The position numbers were made by a program, and so were the translations under genes. This document shows positions 1 to 10,593 of a DNA stretch of 64,000 nucleotides, one piece after another; position 1 is the stretch's first letter; every line of letters begins with the position of its first letter. The notes beneath the pieces were generated by a model. The model ran no database searches. It was not told where the DNA came from and saw only the letters and a program-made list of their open reading frames with translations. Source of the stretch: Enoplosus armatus. Its lineage: Eukaryota > Chordata > Actinopteri > Centrarchiformes > Enoplosidae. The stretch is taken from positions 24,567,581 to 24,631,580 of the forward strand of contig NC_092191.1 of the NCBI RefSeq assembly GCF_043641665.1, given 5' to 3'.

Positions 1-20
1 TGTGTGTGTGTGTGTGTGTG
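1..20. repeat. (GT)n microsatellite
   Basis: Ten GT dinucleotides run into the window from its left edge. They directly precede a GTCCCC-rich dispersed sequence. Confidence 0.9.
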
Positions 21-335
21 TCCTGGTATTTATCACATTATGGGGACATCGATCTGTTTACACAGTCACGTCCAGGGGACCTCAAACAGTATGGGGACAA
101 AAAATCAGGTCCCCAGGAGGAAAACCCTTTTAAATGAATGCCAGAGTCATTATGAAGGTGCCTGTGAAGTTTTTAGCTTTGGCCCATTAGACATGTTCAC
201 CAGTCAGTGTGTGTGTGTGAAGGGTGCTCAGTTGCGCCCCCGATAGTATCCAGCTGGTAGTGCACTCACTGCTTCACACACACACACCTTCCAAATATGG
301 TTCGGACCGCCCACTTCCTGGTCCCCATTAAGAAG
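21..335. repeat. GTCCCC/GGGGAC-rich dispersed repeat
   Basis: Several GGGGAC and GTCCCC hexamers on both strands are mixed with short GT and CA runs. Similar GTCCCC-rich sequence next to GT tracts recurs at 10260-10592 and inside every unit of the 4690-7865 array. No coding signal is seen; the 80-codon frame here has no recognisable homology. Family not identified. Confidence 0.35.
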
Positions 336-537
336 GTTTTCAGGAATAATATAGTAATATATAATAATATAAAATATAATGTAAAGTCAATGTAAATAAT
401 ATAGTATAATATGGTACATTATAATAATAATTACTAATATAATGTAACATAGTATAATATATAGTATAGTACAGCAATATGACAGTATATAGTATAAAAT
501 AGTATATATATATACTGTATATATATACACACATACC
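336..537. repeat. AT-rich low-complexity tract
   Basis: The sequence is dominated by TAATATA and AGTATA words. Similar words reappear at 1000-1140, on the other side of the hairpin element at 538-995. Open frames here are low-complexity Tyr/Ile runs and are not genes. Confidence 0.7.
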
Positions 538-995
538 CTCAGTGTCCAGTTTATTGGGTACACCTAGCTAAAGTAATGCAGTCTTATTCAACAGACCTCC
601 AATAAATCCCCCTTCATGAAGGTTATAATGTTCAGTTTGTGTTGTTTTAGAGATGCGTAGATTCAACTGTATAATCATTTTGGAGGATGTAGTATGTGGT
701 GCTGTTGAACTGTACTGCATTATACAGAGAGGTGTTTCTGTTATTTAGCCTACCCTGATTGAAATGAATGAGGTGGACAAAATAATAGAAACACCCGGAC
801 AGTATAACACAGTACAGTTCAACAGCACCACATAGTACATCCTCCAAAATGACCACACGGTAGAATCTACACCTCTTTAAAACATTTTAAACAAAAACTG
901 AACACTATAACCTCCATGAAGGTAGGATATATTGTAGGGCTGTTGTATTAGACTGCATTAGTTTAGCTAGGTTTACCTAACGGTCTGGCAACTGA
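538..995. mobile_element. Long-hairpin MITE (about 200-bp inverted arms)
   Basis: The left half (from CTCAGTGTCCAGTTTATT) and the right half (ending GGCAACTGAG) are imperfect inverted copies of each other. Matching internal blocks include CACCTAGCTAAA with its mirror near 970, the CATGAAGGTTATA blocks, and TTTTGGAGGATGTA with its mirror near 840. It has no coding capacity. This is the structure of a non-autonomous DNA transposon with very long terminal inverted repeats. Exact ends and target duplication were not resolved, and the superfamily is not assigned. Confidence 0.75.
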
Positions 996-1703
996 GTGTA
1001 CATATGTACAGTATATACTGTATATATATATAACATAATATATAGTATAGTACAGCAATATAACATAGAATAATAGAATATCAAATATAATATGGGAGTA
1101 TGGTTATAGTATATTATATATATCTAAATATATCAACAAATATAACGTATCAGACCAATGAGTGGCGTGAGTGTCTCAAGTGTACCAAACACTGTGGAGA
1201 AATGGGTCTGTGTGTGGTGTTACAGTCTGATGGCAGCAGGTACAAATGAGTGCCTGAATCGCTCTGTTTTGCTCCTGGGTGGGTGGCTGAATGAGCTGCC
1301 CCCACCACTGACTCCAGACTGTCCAGTCCCAGCCCGACCACAGAACTGGCTTTCTTTACCAGTTTGTTCAGTCTCTGGCCTCACCAGCCTTGCTGCCACC
1401 TCCTAGCACACCACAGCAAAGAACAGAGCACTGGGTACTACAGACTGGTAGAAGGTCTTCAGGATCCTGTTGCACACACTGAAGGATCGGAGTCTCCTCA
1501 GGAAGACCAGTCTGCTCTGTCCCTTCCTGAATAGGACATCAGTGTTATGAGCAGTTCAGTTTTTTATTGATTTGGACCCCAAGGTACCTGTATGAGTCCA
1601 CCCTCTCCACTTCCTGTCCCTGGTTTAACAGGGACAGGGGCCCTCGTGTTCCTCTGGTAGTCCACCACCAGCTCTTTGGTCTTGCTGATATTGAGCTTCA
1701 GGT

Positions 1704-2105
1704 TAGTGATGTGTCGGTTCAAAGAGATGGCTCTTTTAAGTGAATGATGGGAGCCGGCTCCCATCTGCGACGGAGCCGTTTTATTTAGTTTTTTTGTTTG
1801 TAAAGTAATACAAGGCAGAATGATACGACGATCTCCACGTCACGGGTGCTCCATGCAGTGAATGTCACGTGCAGGGCAGATAATAACAGAGAGGAGAAAC
1901 CGGATCAGCCCCACTAAGCTGAGGCACTTGGTCTTCCTCAATGCCAATCTGCCCTGAAAAAAATTATAAAAAGTTAGTTAGATAGTTGATGGTGGTTAGT
2001 TCATAGAGACACCTAAAACTGTTGGATGCTGCTGCTTTGCAATTTATTTATTTATGATTATTTTTACTTCACTTTACTTTTTCAGTACTTTACTTTTATA
2101 TTATA

Positions 2106-2157
<52 letters not shown>

Positions 2158-2641
2158 TATATTGTACTTGTTATTTTTAGGTTTTCTTTTGTTAATACTA
2201 AAATAAAGCTCTGCTGTTTTGTTAGGGGTGTGTGTCAATAGCTTTAAATTTAAGTTTTTATAGGTGTTTCTATCTGCTTTGTGTAGCAGAGTGGTTCTAC
2301 AAGCAAGTCAGTGCATTCATTGGGTGGTTTCAGAGTTACAAGGGTCTGTAAATGCAATGAAAACAATTGGCTACAGCAATTTATTGATATTAGAAAATGT
2401 AATTTTTTACTTTTGAATACTTCAGTACAAAGGATGTATTGAACAATTTAAGTGATATATGTGTACACATACAAATCATAAGTCAAAACAGCGCTAAAAT
2501 TGGCTGGATTATAATAGGTATAAGACTTATACTGTAAGTGATAAAATGAAGAGCCGTTTGGGAGCCGAAAGAGCCGACTCTCCTAGGTGAGCTGAGCCAA
2601 ATTATCCGGCTCATTAAAAAGAACCGGAATTCCCATCACTA
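1704..2641. mobile_element. Non-autonomous hAT element with 8-bp target duplication
   Basis: The element starts TAGTGATG and ends CATCACTA. It is flanked on both sides by the perfect 8-bp duplication CTTCAGGT (1696-1703 and 2642-2649), the hallmark of hAT insertion. Subterminal GAGCCG/CGGCTC words occur at both ends, and a 20-bp perfect palindrome (GATGGGAGCC plus its mirror) lies near 1747-1766. It encodes no transposase. The interior holds a long TA microsatellite. Confidence 0.85.
2111..2154. repeat. (TA)n microsatellite
   Basis: Twenty-two TA dinucleotides inside the hAT element. Open frames across it are artefacts. Confidence 0.95.
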
Positions 2642-2670
2642 CTTCAGGTGACTGTTGTTGCACCATGTAA

Positions 2671-3119
2671 TGCAAACAACTCTAATTGATTACTCTTGGA
2701 AGGGATGTTGTACAATCGATCATGTTAATGATAGCCTTGTTTTCTTATTTTATTTTATTTTATTTTTCACTATGTTGACTTTAGGATCAAGATTTGTAGT
2801 GAAGGCAACCCAGGTTTATAGAGCATGTTTTAAAAAACAAAAGGTTTTGTTCAAAGTATTTTACAGAGAAAAATACAATTTAATAAAATAAAATAAAAAT
2901 GGTAAAACTGTAACAGACAGAATTCTAAAATGACTAGGTCTAATAATTGTCAGCCATTGTCAAATAGTTCTGTATCCTGATACAAATTTTACACTGAAAT
3001 AAGCAAAGCTATGTGTGTAACTGTGGCTTCCGCTGGCAGGCTTTTATTGTGAAATCGCGCAGGAAGTAGGCTGTATGTTCAACCTCAGCTTGATAAATAG
3101 TTAAATGCCGTTCCTTCGT
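2671..3119. other. Non-coding stretch upstream of the SET-domain gene
   Basis: AT-rich sequence with TTTTA runs near 2740-2770 and AAATAAAAT near 2880. No gene, splice-bounded frame or recognisable repeat is seen. Confidence 0.5.
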
Positions 3120-3204
3120 CCAAGTGCAGGTGGTTGTTGGAAATCAAACACGTGGATGGAAATCAAAAACAGTGCAGAAATCAGCGGAGTGAGTGGTGTG
3201 CTTG
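3120..3204 (+). other. Probable 5' non-coding exon of the SET-domain gene
   Basis: A good donor (CTTG|GTAAGT) occurs at 3204/3205, upstream of the acceptor CTCTGCAG at 3706 that leads into the ATG exon. The start of this leader exon is not visible, so its left border is arbitrary. Inference only; transcript data would decide. Confidence 0.4.
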
Positions 3205-3481
3205 GTAAGTGCTCAGTGTTTTCAGATTCAGTTTCAGAGTTTTGTGCGTTATGAAGCAGTTTATTCATGAAAATGTTTGGTTCTCTTGTTTAAAGGATGC
3301 TAGCCAAACGCAGTTGTATCAACTAGCTAGCTAACGTTACTGTGCCAAAGTTAACAGTTAGCTAGCTAGGTAACTAAAGCAGGGATTAAAGTTTTAGGGC
3401 CCCATTACTGATTAAGTCGAATTAAACTAACTACCTAACTAACTACCTAAACAAATGAATACATAAATGAATAAATGAAGT

Positions 3482-3511
3482 TTGTGAGGTGAGGTGAGGT
3501 GAGGTGAGGTT
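3482..3511. repeat. (GAGGT)n short tandem repeat
   Basis: About five GAGGT units in the presumed first intron of the SET-domain gene. Just upstream is a CTAACTAC-type short repeat around 3425-3450. Confidence 0.85.
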
Positions 3512-3712
3512 GTGTGATAGAGTAAGCTACTGCCCACTGAAGTCCAATAATCGAACTAAATTAATGCACCGTTAACTGGGAATATGTTCAAGCATCTAAG
3601 CATGAGAGTAAATATGTTGCACAGCTAACAACTTTAAAAGCCTCAAATGTAATTGTACTTAAACTGAAGCCGAAGCTATCTACATTTTTTTAACATTTCT
3701 CTGCAGTTTAAA

Positions 3713-6700
3713 ATGCCACCAAGGGTCAGTCCTCTTAAAGATGCCCTTCATCATGTTCGCTCAAAAACGGACAAAACATCAAAACTGAAGGTGAAGTACA
3801 TAGATGCAGTGAAAGGTAAGATGGTGTCAGATGTGGTATTTAACATTATTTATATATATATATCACTCTTCATCTGCATTGTGTTTTTTTTTAATACATA
3901 ATGCCACAGACTAATTGATAATTGTTGTACATATGATTTCATGTTTCATTGAAAATGTCTTTTTATTTATTTTCTCTTACAGGACGTGGTGTATTCGCAA
4001 TAGGTTCATTCTCCAAAGAAGATTTCGTAGTTGAATACAGGGGGGATATGATGAATAATGCCGAATTCCACAGAAGAAGTATTTACCACCCATCATGTGC
4101 TGCATTTATGTTTGCGTTCAAGTGGCGAGGGAAGACATGGTGGTAAGATTTTAAGATAAACCTTAACCATACTCCTTTATACTAAACGCCTTACGCAACT
4201 CCAAGAGAAAGGTAAGGCTCTGATGTTGTTGTATACATTGTCTATTAAATTTGACATACAGTATGCAGGGCTTTCTCCCAAATAATAAATTTCTTTGTAG
4301 AAGAACTGAATGAGACCTTACATTTATGTAATATTGTTTTTGTCCTTTTTAAGTATTGATGCCTCAAGAGAAGATGAATCATTTGGGCGGCTAGTCAATG
4401 ATGAGCACAGACGTCCAAACTGTAGGATGAAAAAAATTGACGTGGATGGACTCCCGCACCTATGTCTGTTTGCCCTAAATGATATAAATGCAGGAGAAGA
4501 AATTACCTATGACTATGGAGGTGAAGACTGCCCGTGGAGAATACAAGTATGTGGCACAACTACACAGTGTTGCAGAATATCTCAAAATACCTTTGTGGTT
4601 GAAGGTATACTCATTTCAAACTATTAGAATCTAAATTATCTCTATTTCTGTTTAATATTTATATACAGTATATTTAGGACATATAATCTTTTATGGTAAT
4701 CTATTGTGAATCAGGACTGCCAAACAGTTTTATGTAATGCAACTAGAAGGCTAATGATAATGGGAGATTTAGGACAGATTTGAACCTTCATAGGGACTTT
4801 CCTTTTGGTAAAATATCACTCTATTCTGGGACGTTCACGACGTCCCCACAGCACACCTTCCATGAGTGTTTAGGTAGAAAGTTTGTGTTAAGTATCTGAC
4901 AAACTGGACGCAATTGGTCCCCATAAGGGACCACGACATGGTGTGTGAAATGTCCCCACAAAGCTGGTTTTAATCAATGTGTGTGAAAGCAGACAGCGGT
5001 GGACGGCGCAGGAAGAAACATTCTAGTTGAATTTATGTTTTTTCTCTCAAGTCTGGTGTCTGTTGACATGTATTACATTTAGAGACGTCCTTAAGGAAAT
5101 GAATTAGTCTAACTAAATATTATGCTGTGTTTACTTCATATTGACCAATTGTTTTTCATATTTGCAGATGACCACACATGCAGCACATGTCAATCCCGTG
5201 GAAAGCTCCCATCCTGCTGTCCCTTCAGAGACACAGATGGATGAAGCTACTAGTCGACAGAAGACTAATCAACAGGTACATTCACGTTTAACACTTTAGC
5301 TTTACTCTTAGAGTCTTTCTGAGTCATCTTTTTCTGCTTTTGTTTCATTTTAAGCAGGTAAATAAGGGAAGTAAATCTATTATGATGGTAATCTACTGTG
5401 AATCAGGACTGCCAAACAGTTTTATGTAATGCAACTAGAAGGCTAATGATAATGGGAGATTTAGGACAGATTTGAACCTTCATAGAGACTGTCCTTTTGG
5501 TAAAATATCACTCTATTCTGGGACGTTCACGACGTCCCCACAGCACACCTTCCGTCAGTGTTTAGGTAGAAAGTTTGTGTTAAGTATCTGACAAACTGGA
5601 CGCAATTGGTCCCCATAAGGGACCACGACATGGTGTGTGAAATGTCCCCACAAAGCTGGTTTTTATCAATGTGTGTGAAAGCAGACAGCGGTGGACGGTG
5701 CAGGAAGAAACATTCTAATTGAATTTATGTTTTTTCTCTCAAGTCTGGTGTCTGTTGACATGCATTACATTTAGAGGCATGTCCTTAAGGAAATGAATTA
5801 GTCTAACTAAATATTATGTAGTGTTTACATCATATTGACCAATTGTTTTTCATATTTGCAGATGACCACACATGCAGCACATGTCAATCCCGTGGAAAGC
5901 TCCCATCCTGCTGTCCCTTCAGAGACACAGATGGATGAAGCTACTAGTCGACAGAAGACTAATCAACAGGTACATTCACGTTTAACACTTTAGCTTTACT
6001 CTTAGTCTTTCTGAGTCATCTTTTTCTGCTTTTGTTTCATTTTAAGCAGGTAAATAAGGGAAGTAAATCTATTATGATGGTAATCTACTGTGAAGCAGGA
6101 CTGCCAAACAGTTTTATGTAATGCAACTAGAAGGCTAATGATAATGGGAGATTTAGGACAGATTTGAACCTTCATAGGGACTTTCCTTTTGGTAAATTAT
6201 CACTCTATTCTGGGACGTTCACGACGTCCCCACAGCACACCTTCCGTCAGTGTTTAGGTAGAAAGTTTGTGTTAAGTATCTGACAAACTGGACGCAATTG
6301 GTCCCCATAAGGGACCACGACATGGTGTGTGAAATGTCCCCACAAAGCTGGTTTTAATCAATGTGTGTGAAAGCAGACAGCGGTGGACGGCGCAGGAAGA
6401 AACATTCTAGTTGAATTTATGTTTTTTCTCTCAAGTCTGGTGTCTGTTGACATGCATTACATTTAGAGACATGTCCTTAAGGAAATGAATTAGTCTAACT
6501 AAATATTATGCAGTGTTTACTTCATATTGACCAATTGTTTTTCATATTTGCAGATGACCCCACATGTCAATCCCGTGGAAAGCTCCCATCCTGCTGTCCC
6601 TTCAGAGACACAGATGGATGAAGCTACTAGTCGACAGAAGACTAATCAACAGGTACATTCACGTTTAACACTTTAGCTTTACTCTTAGAGTCTTTCTGAG

Positions 6701-9585
6701 TCATCTTTTTCTGCTTTTGTTTCATTTTAAGCAGGTAAATAAGGGAAGTAAATCTATTATGATGGTAATCTACTGTGAATCAGGACTGCCAAACAGTTTT
6801 ATGTAATGCAACTAGAAGGCTAATGATAATGGGAGATTTAGGACAGATTTGAACCTTCATAGAGACTTTCCTTTTGGTAAAATATCACTCTATTCTGGGA
6901 CGTTCACGACGTCCCCACAGCACACCTTCCGTCAGTGTTTAGGTAGAAAGTTTGTGTTAAGTATCTGACAAACTGGACGCAATTGGTCCCCATAAGGGAC
7001 CACGACATGGTGTGTGAAATGTCCCCACAAAGCTGGTTTTTATCAATGTGTGTGAAAGCAGACAGCGGTGGACGGCGCAGGAAGAAACGTTCTAGTTGAA
7101 TTTATGTTTTTTCTCTCAAGTCTGGTGTCTGTTGACATGCATTACATTTAGAGACATGTCCTTAAGAAAATGAATTAGTCTAAATATTATGTAGTGTTTA
7201 CATCATATTGACCAATTGTTTTTCATATTTGCAGATGACCACACATGCAGCACATGTCAATCCCGTGGAAAGCTCCCATCCTGCTGTCCCTTCAGAGACA
7301 CAGATGGATGAAGCTACTAGTCGACAGAAACAGGTACATTCACGTTTAACACTTTAGCTTTACTCTTAGAGTCTTTCTGAGTCATCTTTTTCTGCTTTGT
7401 TTCATTTTAAGCAGGTAAATAAGGGAAGTAAATCTATTATGATGGTAATCTATTGTGAATCAGGACTGCCGAACAGTTTTATGTAATGCAACCAGAAGGC
7501 TAATGATAATGGGAGATTAAGGACAGATTTGAACCTTCATAGGGACTTTCCTTTTGGTAAAATATCACCCTATTCTGGGACGTTCACGGCGTCCCCACAG
7601 CACACCTTCCGTCAGTGTTTAGGTAGAAAGTTTGTGTTAAGTATCTGACAAACTGGACGCAATTGGTCCCCATAAGGGACCACGACATGGTGTGTGAAAT
7701 GTCCCCACAAAGCTTTTAATCAATGGGTGTGAAAGCAGACAGCGGTGGATGGTGCAGGAAGAAACATTCTAGTTGAATTTATGTTTTTTCTCTCAAGTCT
7801 GGTGTCTGTTGACATGTATTACATTTAGAAACATGTCCTTAAGGATATGAATTAGTCTAACTAAACATAAGCAACACCACTAAAATGACCATACAAGACT
7901 ACCTGTCTTGCATGGTTAGTTTGTAAGCATGTTTTATTTAACAAAAACATTACCATTGAGTAAATAGAAGACGCACTGTGTCTTGCTTTTCTAAAATCAG
8001 CAGCGAAAAATAAGTGTGAGCAGAGGCTTCCCCGCTTTAGTGAACCAGCTTTGCTACCAGGAACAGAAATGTATTAGATAATGCTGATATTTAAACATAA
8101 TTTAATTGACTTGCTAAAAAAGACGAGACAAAGAAGGAGAGAAAGAGAGGGATATAGAAAGTGTACACGCTTGGGTGATCAAGAGAGAGGAAGTGTGGAC
8201 AGACAAAGAGGTGAAACTTAACTTTTATCAGGTAATGGTATTCCTCTTCTTCATCTTCCAATCGGTGCATTCGCGCCACCAAATTCAAGCTGCCACTTCA
8301 ACGTAAAAACGCGAAAGGCCCTGTTTGTCTGTTCTGGGCTACTGTAGAAACATGGCAGTGCAACATGGTGGACTCTGTGGAAGAGGACCCGCTCCCTATG
8401 TAGATATAAAGGGCTCATTCTAAGCTAACGAAAACACGATTCTTAGTTTCAGGAAATTATATTAATATTATATTCCATTTTTGATAATGGATCCCCCTAA
8501 ATCCGACACACTGAACCTTTTTAATAGTTGAATGCACCTAAATGTTTTATAATTAAGTGTTCCTGCAAAAACAAATGACACATTGATTGGGTATGGTCAG
8601 CATTCTTGTGAAGTATGCATCTTATTGAGAATGTTATTTTTTTTCATAGAACCATCAGCAGAGGAGACTCTTCCACCTGCAGAGGAGAATGAAATCCCAC
8701 CAACACACAAGAGACACAAACCGCCATCAGCAGAGGATGAGGTAGCTGCTGGAGTCAGTGTTGTGAGACCCTCTTCCAGAGGTAAATTTTAGTTATTCTA
8801 GTAACGGACCTATGAGCCTGAATAGGTTAAACAATGTAACCAACGGATGGATGTATAGTAAGAACTAGTTACTCATTTGGTAGAAGCATATGTGTTAGTA
8901 CTAATGCTAGTACTAAGTGTTTCAAGTAGTTAAAGTAGCTTTAATATTAATTGACATTATGTTCAAGAAGCTAACATTGCTGAAACCATAGTAATGTAGT
9001 AGTGCTTTACTTTAGCATGATGGTTATCCAAAAGGTTTTTAAACGCATTCTACTTTTTTAGTTTGATTGCATAATGCCACTTAAGCAGCCTTGTGTCAAA
9101 ACCGATATCCTCAAGCACAGTATCTAATCTGGTAGAAGATGATGTATACGTGTATGATAAATATTGTTGATTTCCTCTTCCCCAGTGTTCATTTCAGCCC
9201 AAGTGGCAGAATGCACAAATTGTTGAACGCTCAATTTGTACTGTAGATGTTACTATGCATATACATATACTGATACCGGCTTTAGAACTTACAGGACTTG
9301 TAGCTCACGCCCTTCCTTCTACTTTTATTTACAAATTAGTTTTTCTGCTCACTTACAGGTAAAGCTGGCCAGAAAAAAACACCCTGGCAGCAGACAGAGG
9401 TGCAGGCGGTCGAAAGGCACATGAAACGATTCATCACCGTTTCAGCCGTTGTACCGGCAAAAAGTGACTGTGAGAAATGTTTAAGGGCTGAACCAGAAGC
9501 TCTCAAGAACCGGGACTGGCAAACCTTGAAATTTTATGTTTATAACCGCATTACAGCCTACAAAAGAAAAGTTCAGTGTAATTAG
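3713..9585 (+). CDS. KMT5A-like SET-domain methyltransferase with repeated C-terminal exon modules
   Basis: Split gene with readable exons at 3713-3815, 3983-4142, 4354-4546, 5168-5275, 5862-5969, 6554-6652, 7235-7333, 8650-8781 and 9359-9585. The first three join in phase and give about 152 residues containing a SET domain: GRGVFAIGSF, VVEYRGDMM, KTWCIDASRED, FGRLVNDEH and EEITYDYG. These align with the SAM- and lysine-binding blocks of KMT5A/SETD8, which monomethylates H4K20. The long KMT5A N-terminus is absent. The canonical NHS motif reads NDE: Asn is kept and His is replaced. Four repeated modules follow, then an acidic/proline-rich exon and a basic final exon containing KTPWQQTEVQAVERHMK. 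That ending resembles the C-terminus I recall from multicopy teleost KMT5A-A-like proteins. The start has a fair context (AAAATGCC) just after an acceptor. The junction into 8650 does not keep phase, so one exon may be missing from this model. Confidence 0.75.
4690..7865 (+). repeat. Tandem array of about 690-bp intron-exon-intron units
   Basis: Roughly 4.6 near-identical units, with unit-to-unit spacing 694, 692 and 681 bp measured at the exon starts 5168, 5862, 6554 and 7235. Units one to four each contain one exon flanked by TTTGCAG and CAG|GTACATTC. Each exon starts and ends in phase 0 and encodes 36, 36, 33 and 33 residues (MTTHAAHVNPVESSHPAVPS onward). Exons 1 and 2 are identical. Exons 3 and 4 each differ mainly by a 9-nt deletion, while introns vary by substitutions and non-triplet indels (586, 584 and 582 bp). 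The fifth unit stops at about 7865, just before where its exon would begin. Each unit also carries the small palindrome GGTCCC-CATAA-GGGACC. Confidence 0.9.
7866..8640 (+). other. Intron of the SET-domain gene; no exon recognised
   Basis: Sequence departs abruptly from the array at 7866. The 65-codon minus-strand frame near 8091-8288 has no recognisable homology. A short phase-correcting exon could lie here, but none stands out. Confidence 0.4.
8650..9585 (+). CDS. 3' exons of the SET-domain gene
   Basis: Exon 8650-8781 follows TTTTTTTTCATAG and reads EPSAEETLPPAEENEIPP onward, proline- and glutamate-rich with a KRHK patch. It ends in phase 1 (AGAG|GTAAAT). That phase joins perfectly to the last exon at 9359 (CTTACAG|GTAAAGC), forming SSRGKAGQKKTPW. 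The last exon runs 75 residues to TAG at 9583-9585 with Cys residues in DCEKCLRAEP. The 8650 exon needs one nucleotide from upstream, but the array exons end in phase 0. Read in phase 0 it would hit a stop after about 32 codons. Either an unseen exon lies in 7866-8640 or the gene has alternative ends. Confidence 0.65.
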
Positions 9586-10259
9586 TATGGTGATTACCAA
9601 CGCACAGGCTGGTTTACATTCAAATTCCTCAGCAAGATACTTAAGGTGTTGAATGCATGTTAAATGCATTTCCTAGTTTCAAAATATATTTGCAAAGCAG
9701 TTTTCAAATGTTTAGCATTGTTCACATTCAATATTTGCTTGCTGTCAGAAGTGAAATGTGAGAGAAAGAGACTGGGCAGGCCTCTGAGTTTTCCAGTTAC
9801 CTGGAGTCATTAAAAAGTTTAAATGTGCAATTTAAATGAGAGTTTGATTTCTTGGAATTTAACTAATGACAGTCACTACTACGAACTACATGTAACTTAC
9901 GACAAATGTGTGAGATGATTGGTAGTATTATTAGGGTGGTGCTAAGTGCCATTATTGTGGTTTGTTTCCGTGGCTGTATTTGGGTATTTGGTCTCATCCC
10001 TATGGGTAGCAGGTGGCTAACTATGAAAAATTAATATGAAGACATAACCAGGGTGGTCAAGGACAACTCAATTTCAGCCAGGTAGCAGTTTACAGTACAT
10101 GTCGCAGGAGCAACTGTGTATGCTCAGCCATTTTTATTGTGAGTCAACCTTGTGAGAAGTAAAATGCAATAATCTGAGGTTTGACTTGATATAGATGTAT
10201 ATAATTTGCCATTTTAATGTAGAAATAATACTTATAGTAATACTAATAATGATAATTCT
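9586..10259. other. 3' flank of the SET-domain gene
   Basis: Likely 3' untranslated and intergenic sequence. No clear AATAAA close to the stop, and no gene or known repeat seen. Confidence 0.4.
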
Positions 10260-10547
10260 AGCATGGTCCCCAGTAATCAAATGGGAATCTGTGTGAGTTA
10301 TGCAAAATTATGCAAATTATATTTAAATTCGGTCCCCGTCAACCCTGTTCACTGTGTTTTTCATAGGTCCCCAGTTAGCATGGTGAAATCATTACTTCAT
10401 CAATGTAGAGATTTGAAGGCGTGTATAGGCTAACCAAGCAGTGGCAAGTGTACCTAATTTTTTTCACACTTCTAGGCCCTCTAGAAAGGGTGGTCCCCGC
10501 AGGTGATGATTAAAAAGTTGGTCCCCATTATAAATGAAAACCAGTAT

Positions 10548-10592
<45 letters not shown>
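10260..10592. repeat. GTCCCC-rich repeat ending in (GT)n(GA)n
   Basis: GGTCCCC/GTCCCC occurs five times (near 10264, 10332, 10368, 10491 and 10519). The stretch ends in a GT run followed by a GA run at about 10548-10592. It resembles the sequence at 21-335 and motifs within the SET-gene array. Confidence 0.45.

Positions 10593-10593
<1 letters not shown>

Larger units (their letters stand above)
1145..2670 (-). mobile_element. Rex-like LINE reverse-transcriptase fragment, split by a hAT element
   Basis: The reverse complement of 1400-1700 reads as the C-terminal part of a non-LTR reverse transcriptase, including LNISKTKELVVDYQRN and a later LRRLRSF-like stretch with several stops. The frame is broken at 1704. 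It resumes beyond the insertion at 2642-2665, where the preceding residues WCNNSHLK are encoded. The two halves were therefore contiguous before a hAT element inserted. 5'-truncated and dead. Confidence 0.75.

Noticed and set aside
4690..7865. Array as a plain satellite or CRISPR-like repeat
   Set aside because: Units are about 690 bp and carry conserved splice-bounded coding exons within a eukaryotic gene. No short direct repeats with spacers.
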